A DNA stretch of 7,314 bases from contig JAITKQ010000007.1 of NCBI GenBank assembly GCA_031278295.1, forward strand, positions 1 through 7,314, written 5' to 3'. Shown here one piece after another: positions 1-3,626 of this stretch; the first letter of the stretch is position 1; the number at the start of each line of letters is the position of its first letter. The stretch comes from Spirochaetaceae bacterium (GTDB lineage Bacteria; Spirochaetota; Spirochaetia; Treponematales; Breznakiellaceae). A program made the position numbers and the translations under genes. The notes under the pieces are model-generated. The model saw only the letters and a program-made list of their open reading frames with translations. It made no database searches and was not told the DNA's origin.

Positions 1-216
1 GGGTGGCGGGGGAATGCGCAAGGGATTGGAGGGGCGCGAAGCGTTCCCGTAGGGAATGGAGGGGCAACCCAAGGGGCTTGCCTCGCGGAACCCCGCAAAG
101 CCCGGTTTCCGGCAGGGCCGGAAATGCGCCCAAAAACATCAAACCAGACCCCGCTTACAGCCGCGAATGCCTACCGCTTTTTGCGGACCCGAGGGCAGAA
201 CCCGAAGCTCGCCCGC
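1..216. repeat. Palindrome-dense non-coding region upstream of hisD
   Basis: No convincing gene is seen here. A frame is open over much of it, but the product is Arg/Pro/Gly-rich, has no recognisable domain and runs through inverted repeats. Visible structures are TTCCC/GGGAA (44-48, 52-56), GGCAA/TTGCC (63-67, 78-82), GCGG/CCGC (85-88, 93-96), CCGC-TTTTT-GCGG (174-186) and the palindrome CCCGCGGG (212-219). A direct repeat AGGGATTGGAGGGGC (21-35) recurs as AGGGAATGGAGGGGC (51-65), 14 of 15 identical and 30 bp apart. The density of short GC-rich stems resembles REP/BIME-type intergenic DNA. The stems are seen directly; the class is inferred. Confidence 0.55.
151..171 (+). repeat. Dispersed repeat, copy 1 (ACAGCCGCG module)
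   Basis: This 21-bp segment matches 3486-3506 at 19 of 21 positions. The shared core is TACAGCCGCG followed by A or T and ATGCC in the next positions. In both places it lies within 75 bp of the hairpin modules, but the module order differs: before the 27-bp element here and after it downstream. This points to a mosaic of movable short modules rather than duplication of one long block. Confidence 0.5.
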
Positions 217-257
217 GGGACGCTACCGCGTAGCGGATGTGAGACCCACTGGTGGGT
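217..257 (+). repeat. Two-hairpin intergenic element, copy 1
   Basis: Positions 217-243 are identical over 27 bp to 3400-3426. The segment contains the stem CGCTAC-CGC-GTAGCG (221-235) followed by GATGTGAG. It is joined to a second inverted repeat, ACCCAC-TG-GTGGGT (244-257). In the downstream copy the second arm pair has changed to GCCCGC-TG-GCGGGC, so two positions changed on each side and pairing was kept. Such compensatory change suggests the fold is maintained. Its place just before the hisD promoter could affect transcription, but that is inference. Confidence 0.7.
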
Positions 258-278
258 GGCGGGTGGCGGGGGAGGGGG
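254..278 (+). other. G-quadruplex-capable G-tract ladder upstream of hisD
   Basis: Four G-runs of at least three (254-256, 261-263, 268-272, 274-278) are separated by loops of 4, 4 and 1 nt, which fits the standard G3+N1-7 quadruplex pattern on the non-template strand. It ends 9 bp before a TATAAT box and occupies the place where a -35 element would be expected. A similar ladder precedes the GH13 gene at 3551-3594. Formation of a quadruplex in vivo is not shown by sequence alone. Confidence 0.5.
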
Positions 279-287
279 TGTTGAAGG

Positions 288-293
288 TATAAT
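288..293 (+). promoter_or_regulatory. Candidate -10 box of hisD (TATAAT)
   Basis: A perfect TATAAT stands alone in otherwise G-rich DNA, with 6 bp between it and the hisD ATG at 300. No TTGACA-like -35 lies at the usual distance; the expected place (about 265-270) is inside the G-tract ladder. A start about 7 nt after the box would fall at or next to A300, giving a leaderless or nearly leaderless message. The alternative is that transcription begins upstream and GAAGG (283-287), 12 nt before the ATG, acts as a poor ribosome binding site. Confidence 0.4.
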
Positions 294-299
294 GGGGGT

Positions 300-1598
300 A
301 TGGCTTTAACTTTGATAAAGGGTGCGCGCGGGAAAACGGCGGGGCAGGGCCGTGAGCTTTCCGTGACCGTGCGTAAGATAATTGATGATGTTCGCGCACG
401 GGGCGAGGCTGCGCTGTTTGAATACGCCGGGCGCTACGACGGGGTAAAACCGGAAACGATGCGCGTGGGGCGGGAATCCGTTCAGGCGGCTTACGATGCG
501 ACACCTGAGGAAACGGTGGAAGCCCTGCGGCTGGCGCACAGGCGGATACGGGACTTTGCCAGCAGACAGCGGGACTGCCTGCTGGAACTCAGTTACAAGG
601 ACGGGGAAGGCCGGCTGGAGCTGGGACACCGCCTGCTACCGGTGGAAAGCTGCGGATGCTACGTACCCGCGGGCCGGTATCCGCTGCCAAGTTCGGCGCT
701 GATGAGCATAACGACGGCCAAGGTTGCCGGCGTAGCACGTGTCGCCGCCACCTCCCCGCCGGTTTGCGGTACGGACATCCACCCCGCCGTACTTGTCGCG
801 ATGGACATTGCCGGCGCGGACGAAATTTACCGTGCGGGGGGTGCGGGGGCGATAGCCGCTTTCGCGTACGGAGTCCCCGCCGGTGCGGACGGCGGTATAC
901 GGAAAGTGGACATGATTGCGGGACCGGGCAACCGCTTTGTTACGGAGGCGAAGCGGCAGGTATCGGGTGATGTCGGGATAGACGGCCTGGCCGGGCCGAG
1001 CGAAGTGCTGATAATAGCGGACAGCAGCGCCGAGCCACGTTTCGTGGCGGCGGATCTATTGGCGCAGGCCGAGCACGATCCGGAAGCGCGACCGGAGCTT
1101 GTCTGCACGGACAGGGGAGTGATCGACAGGACGTTTAACGAAATTGAAAGACAGCTTGCCGTGCTTCCGACTAAAGAAACCGCGGCCCTGTCCTGGGAGG
1201 CAAACGGCGTCGTATACCTTGCGGCGGGGCTTGACGATGCGGTAAAGCTGGCCAACGAACGAGCGCCCGAACACATCGAGCTTCAAATAGACCCTGCGGC
1301 GGAACGTTCTATTGCGGAACGGCTTACCGCGTACGGTTCACTCTTTGTGGGGCACTATGCGCCGGTCGCGTTTGGTGATTTTGTTTCCGGCACGAATCAC
1401 ATACTGCCCACGGCGGGAAGCGCGCGTTTTTCGAGCGGCCTTTGGGTGGGAACCTTTATGCGGGCCGCCTTTCACCAATTTATATCGAAAGAAGGCTGCG
1501 AAACCCTTGCGTCCCCCTGCGCAAGCCTTGCCGGAACGGAAGGGCTGTTTGGCCATCGCGATTCGGTGATGGTACGGCTTGAGGGTACGGGCGCGTGA
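300..1598 (+). CDS. hisD: HisD-family (histidinol) dehydrogenase
   Basis: This is a 432-residue protein of the usual HisD length. HisD oxidises L-histidinol to L-histidine in two NAD-dependent steps in the cytosol, using a zinc ion. The E. coli zinc and substrate ligands have counterparts at Q256 and H259 (LAQAEHDPEA), D360 (FGDFVSGTNH), E414 and H419 (EGLFGHRDS). The catalytic Glu-His pair is E324-H325 (ERAPEHIEL). NAD-contact residues Y121 and the Asn of GPGNRFVTEAKRQVS are present. The conserved Gln of the GGAQAIAA motif is replaced by G183 (GGAGAIAAFAYG). The stretches CYVPAGRYPLPSSALMS and SGLWVGTFMR recall the HisD branch that includes sulfopropanediol dehydrogenase (HpsN), so the substrate may not be histidinol. 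ATG300 gives a typical N-terminus. It overlaps pyrF by 4 bp; no other his genes are in the window. Confidence 0.9.
   Translation: MALTLIKGARGKTAGQGRELSVTVRKIIDDVRARGEAALFEYAGRYDGVKPETMRVGRESVQAAYDATPEETVEALRLAHRRIRDFASRQRDCLLELSYKDGEGRLELGHRLLPVESCGCYVPAGRYPLPSSALMSITTAKVAGVARVAATSPPVCGTDIHPAVLVAMDIAGADEIYRAGGAGAIAAFAYGVPAGADGGIRKVDMIAGPGNRFVTEAKRQVSGDVGIDGLAGPSEVLIIADSSAEPRFVAADLLAQAEHDPEARPELVCTDRGVIDRTFNEIERQLAVLPTKETAALSWEANGVVYLAAGLDDAVKLANERAPEHIELQIDPAAERSIAERLTAYGSLFVGHYAPVAFGDFVSGTNHILPTAGSARFSSGLWVGTFMRAAFHQFISKEGCETLASPCASLAGTEGLFGHRDSVMVRLEGTGA
1581..1585 (+). promoter_or_regulatory. Ribosome binding site of pyrF (GAGGG)
   Basis: GAGGG lies inside the last codons of hisD, 9 nt before the GTG at 1595. 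That spacing favours GTG1595 over the in-frame ATG at 1604, which would be 18 nt away. Confidence 0.55.
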
Positions 1599-2470
1599 AC
1601 AACATGGACAGGCTGTACAGGGCGGCCCTCGACAGGGGGCCGGTATGCGTCGGGCTTGATACGGCGGAAGCGTATGTGCCGGAGGCCGTTCGCGGGCATT
1701 TTTCCTGTCCGTCACGGGCGGTACTCGCGTACAACCAGGCCTTGGTTGATGCGACCCTTGATGTTGCGGCCTGCTACAAGGTGCAGGCGGCATATTACGA
1801 AGCCCTAGGTCTGGCAGGCATGGAGGCCTATTCCGGCACGCTGGCTTATATCAGGGAACGCGGCGGCCTTGTGATAGCGGATGTAAAACGGGGGGACATC
1901 GCCGATACAGCGGAACGCTACGCCGCCGCTCATTTTTCCGGTGATTTTGAGGCGGATTTTGTCACGCTAAACCCGTACATGGGGATGGACAGTCTGGGAC
2001 CCTGGCTTGACGCGGCGGAAAGGCTTGAGAAGGGCGCCTTTGTTCTGATGCGTACTTCGAATCCGGGTATGCGTGACTTTGAAAACCAGGAACTTAAGGC
2101 GGGCGGAAGGCTTTATGACGCGGTAGGGCGCGCACTTTCCGCGCTCGCGTCCCGTCATGGCGGCGTCTCCGGTTACGGCGCTTTTGGCGCGGTTGTAGGG
2201 TGTACCGGGAGGGAGGAAGCCGCCGCCATCCGCGCTGCATACGGAAACCTGTTTTTTTTGATACCGGGCTATGGGGCGCAGGGAGGCAACGCGGACGGCG
2301 CGGTTTTGCTGCTAAAAGCCGGCGGAAGCGGCGGCGTGATCAATGCGTCACGTTCGGTACTGGCCGCGTGGAAAAAGACAAGACCGGGATGCGACAGCAT
2401 AGAGACGGCCGCCGCCGCCGCGCGGGAAGAGGTCCTAGGTATGCGGCGTGAAATCGCGGCGCGGTGTTAA
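1595..2470 (+). CDS. pyrF: Orotidine-5'-phosphate decarboxylase, long (subfamily 2) form
   Basis: PyrF decarboxylates OMP to UMP, the last step of de novo pyrimidine synthesis, in the cytosol without a cofactor. The 291-residue length and motifs fit the long subfamily-2 type rather than the roughly 240-residue E. coli type. In order: CVGLDT with D22 near the N-terminus; the catalytic Asp-Lys-Asp motif ADVKRGDIADTA with D96, K98 and D101; DFVTLNPYMGMDSL; FVLMRTSNPG; the phosphate-binding loop IPGYGAQGG; and the C-terminal NASRSVL. The GTG start sits in a GTGA overlap with the hisD stop, which suggests translational coupling; ATG1604 is the alternative start. The C-terminal end is slightly overlapped by a doubtful small ORF. 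No U-tailed terminator follows closely; the nearest strong stems begin near 2627. Confidence 0.95.
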   Translation: MNNMDRLYRAALDRGPVCVGLDTAEAYVPEAVRGHFSCPSRAVLAYNQALVDATLDVAACYKVQAAYYEALGLAGMEAYSGTLAYIRERGGLVIADVKRGDIADTAERYAAAHFSGDFEADFVTLNPYMGMDSLGPWLDAAERLEKGAFVLMRTSNPGMRDFENQELKAGGRLYDAVGRALSALASRHGGVSGYGAFGAVVGCTGREEAAAIRAAYGNLFFLIPGYGAQGGNADGAVLLLKAGGSGGVINASRSVLAAWKKTRPGCDSIETAAAAAREEVLGMRREIAARC

Positions 2471-2612
2471 AACCGTCCGGCTGAGCGCGGCACCCGTCTT
2501 GAACGCGCATTGCCTTACACCGGACAACAAGATCGGTGAAAACGGAATACGTCCGCTTGTTACGGGGGAAAGAACCGTCTGCTCATACCCTTTAGACATG
2601 GAAATAACATAA
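2448..2612 (+). CDS. Doubtful 54-residue ORF overlapping the end of pyrF
   Basis: GTG2448 opens a frame of 54 residues ending at TAA 2610-2612 and overlapping pyrF by 23 bp. The product begins MKSRRGVKTVRLSAAP and ends ERTVCSYPLDMEIT. A weak AGGT lies about 7 nt upstream. I recognise no family, signal peptide or membrane segment. In its favour, the composition is that of an ordinary protein rather than of the Pro/Arg/Gly-rich frames seen elsewhere in the intergenic DNA, and it fills the only part of the interval without dense stems. Against it are its shortness, the overlap and the GTG start. It could also be the decayed end of a lost gene. Confidence 0.2.
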   Translation: MKSRRGVKTVRLSAAPVLNAHCLTPDNKIGENGIRPLVTGERTVCSYPLDMEIT

Positions 2613-2623
2613 ATGCAGTTTAA

Positions 2624-2692
2624 GGGGGGGGAAGTCTCCCCCTGCGGCCGCACTCCGTTGCGGCCTACCCCCTCTACAGGGGCTCCGCCCCC
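2624..2692 (+). repeat. Cluster of GC-rich hairpins downstream of pyrF
   Basis: Three perfect stems occur in a row. GGGGGA-AGTC-TCCCCC spans 2627-2642. GGCCGCA-CTCCGT-TGCGGCC spans 2646-2665 and contains the palindrome TGCGGCCGCA at 2643-2652. GGGGC-TCC-GCCCC spans 2679-2691. The GGGG at 2679-2682 can alternatively pair with CCCC at 2669-2672 across TCTACA, so this arm has two competing partners, as in the array that follows. No T-tract follows any stem, so an intrinsic terminator of standard type is not supported; 3'-end protection or a REP-like role is possible. Confidence 0.65.
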
Positions 2693-2719
2693 GTACCCCC
2701 GCCATCCCTTCTAAATTTT

Positions 2720-2742
2720 GCCGGAAATTCGGGCTTTCCGGC
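2720..2742. repeat. Isolated 8-bp-stem hairpin
   Basis: GCCGGAAA (2720-2727) pairs perfectly with TTTCCGGC (2735-2742) around a 7-nt loop. It is preceded by AAATTTT and has no T-tract on its 3' side on either strand. From here to about 2890 I find no gene, promoter or repeat I can support; the DNA is GC-rich and open in two frames without a convincing start. Confidence 0.5.
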
Positions 2743-2893
2743 TGTTTCAGGACAAACCCTTCCCCGCACGGGTTTTCGGTTTGGGGCGAAAATGGCGGTA
2801 CTACGGAACGCGGGGCCGGTCCGGGCCGCTATCCGGGTACGGGGGCGGCGGGCAGCGGGAAAAGGAGGGGAAAAGCGCTTTGGATCGCCATTT

Positions 2894-3391
2894 CCCCGTA
2901 CCGGGGGCTGACCCCGCCCTCAGCTTCCCCCGAAAGAGGGCTGACCCCAGCCGCAGCCTCCCCCGTCCGGGGTCTGACCCTCATCTCAGCCTTCCCAGTC
3001 TGGGGGCTGACCCTCTCCTCAGCCTCCGCCTCGTTGCGGGGTCAGACCCCGCCCCCAGATGAAGCCTCCCCCGAAAGGGGTCTGACCCCAGTCGCAGCCT
3101 CCCCCGAAAGGGGTCTGACCCCAGTCGCAGCCTCCCCCGAAAGGGGTCTGACCCTCACCTCAGCCTCCCCCGAAAGGGGGCTGACCCCGCCCTCAGCCTC
3201 CCCCGAAAGGGGTCTGACCCCAGACGCGGTTTCTTCCGGCTGGGGGCTGACCCCGGACGCAGCTTCCTCCGAAAGGGGTCTGACCCTCACCTCAGCCTCC
3301 CCCGAAAGGGGTCTGACCCCAGTCGCAGCCTCCCCCGAAAGGGGTCTGACCCTCACCTCAGCTTCCCCCGAAAGGGGTCTGACCCCGAACT
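2894..3391 (+). repeat. Tandem array of 15 palindrome-bearing 33-bp units
   Basis: The core (T/G)CTGACCC recurs with its C at 2908, 2941, 2974, 3007, 3043 (as TCAGACC), 3082, 3115, 3148, 3181, 3214, 3247, 3280, 3313, 3346 and 3379. Twelve of 14 intervals are exactly 33 bp; the two around the fifth unit are 36 and 39. A typical unit is C-tract, GAAA, GGGG, then TCT and GACCCC, then an 11-13 nt spacer. It holds two overlapping inverted repeats sharing the GGGG arm: CCCC-GAAA-GGGG, and GGGGTC-T-GACCCC. Ten units carry GAAA. Spacers fall into three types. The GGGGTCTGACCCC palindrome resembles REP motifs I recall near REP-associated tyrosine transposases, but none is encoded here. All spacings are multiples of three, so two + frames and one - frame are open; no credible start or protein family supports coding. 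Confidence 0.9.
3036..3052. repeat. 17-bp perfect palindrome inside the array
   Basis: GCGGGGTC-A-GACCCCGC is the longest perfect inverted repeat in the array. Its central base is A, whereas the other 14 units have T, so the core reads as the reverse complement of its neighbours. It is flanked by the only two irregular intervals (36 and 39 bp) and may mark an inversion, a founder unit or a junction of two array blocks. Confidence 0.7.
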
Positions 3392-3399
3392 CCGCTTTG

Positions 3400-3490
3400 G
3401 GGACGCTACCGCGTAGCGGATGTGAGGCCCGCTGGCGGGCGCGTAGCGGATGTGAAACCCGCTGGCGGGCGCTGGCGGGCGGCAACCGCC
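3400..3490 (+). repeat. Two-hairpin element, copies 2 and 3
   Basis: Positions 3400-3426 repeat 217-243 exactly, with the stem CGCTAC-CGC-GTAGCG. They are followed by GCCCGC-TG-GCGGGC (3427-3440). A partial third copy begins at once: GCGTAGCGGATGTGA at 3441-3455 equals 228-242 and 3411-3425, and is followed by CCCGC-TG-GCGGG (3458-3469). GCTGGCGGGC is then doubled (3461-3470, 3471-3480), and GGCGG-CAA-CCGCC (3478-3490) forms another stem. The element abuts the last array unit with no unrelated sequence between them. Confidence 0.7.
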
Positions 3491-3506
3491 TACAGCCGCG
3501 TATGCC
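3486..3506 (+). repeat. Dispersed repeat, copy 2 (ACAGCCGCG module)
   Basis: This is the partner of 151-171, differing at only two of 21 positions. Here it follows the two-hairpin element instead of preceding it. Confidence 0.5.
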
Positions 3507-3540
3507 CAGCGCCCATATCAAACTGAACGCAATGCTTTAA

Positions 3541-3554
3541 ACCCACTGGTGGGC
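3541..3554 (+). repeat. Third-site copy of the CCCAC/GTGGG hairpin
   Basis: CCCAC-TG-GTGGG at 3542-3553 matches the arms of the hisD-upstream hairpin (244-257) rather than the GC-rich variants at 3427-3469. Both arm versions therefore occur side by side, and each is self-complementary. Confidence 0.55.
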
Positions 3555-3594
3555 GTTGGCGGGCGCTGGCGGGGCGGGTTGCGGAGGGGAGGGG
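3551..3594 (+). other. G-quadruplex-capable G-tract ladder upstream of the GH13 gene
   Basis: G-runs at 3551-3553, 3561-3563, 3571-3574, 3576-3578, 3586-3589 and 3591-3594 are separated by loops of 7, 7, 1, 7 and 1 nt. The pattern parallels the ladder before hisD and shares the repeating TGGCGGG. It ends 32 bp before the start codon. No clear -35/-10 pair is seen between it and the gene; TAAGAT at 3610-3615 is a poor -10 and overlaps the ribosome binding site region. Confidence 0.45.
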
Positions 3595-3615
3595 TTTGTG
3601 ATAGGTTGATAAGAT

Positions 3616-3620
3616 AGGAG
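3616..3620 (+). promoter_or_regulatory. Ribosome binding site of the GH13 gene (AGGAG)
   Basis: AGGAG lies 6 nt before ATG3627 in the only AT-rich stretch of the interval. It is the best ribosome binding site in the window and fixes this start. Confidence 0.75.
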
Positions 3621-3626
3621 TTTGAT

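Noticed and set aside
3..233. Small gene before hisD
   Set aside because: The product is Arg/Pro/Gly-rich, the frame crosses several inverted repeats and ends in the 27-bp repeat element, and the upstream side is cut by the window edge.
281..286. TTGAAG as a -35 element for hisD
   Set aside because: It is only 1 bp from the TATAAT box; a usable -35 would need about 17 bp.
2627..2691. Intrinsic terminator of hisD-pyrF
   Set aside because: The stems are strong, but none is followed by a T-tract, and the first lies about 155 bp after the pyrF stop. Termination here is possible but not supported by the usual signature.
2718..3062. Plus-strand gene from TTG2718
   Set aside because: It starts inside a perfect hairpin, has a Gly/Arg/Pro-rich product with no recognisable domain, and runs into the array.
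2894..3391. CRISPR array
   Set aside because: The whole 33-bp period is repeated; there are no unique spacers of 25-40 bp, the spacers recur as three types, and no cas genes are present.
3042..3521. Minus-strand gene across the array (LSGEA repeats)
   Set aside because: It is the reverse reading of the same repeat, with a TTG start and no ribosome binding site.
3034..3540. Protein gene starting at TTG3034 (ASPERGLTP repeats)
   Set aside because: The start is an arbitrary TTG inside the array without a ribosome binding site. The frame is open simply because unit lengths are multiples of three, and substitutions show no third-position bias.
2471..3626. Insertion sequence or REP-associated transposase gene in the interval
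   Set aside because: No frame shows transposase motifs such as the HUH and catalytic Tyr of Y1 enzymes, and no terminal inverted repeats bracket a gene. Only the non-coding repeats are present.
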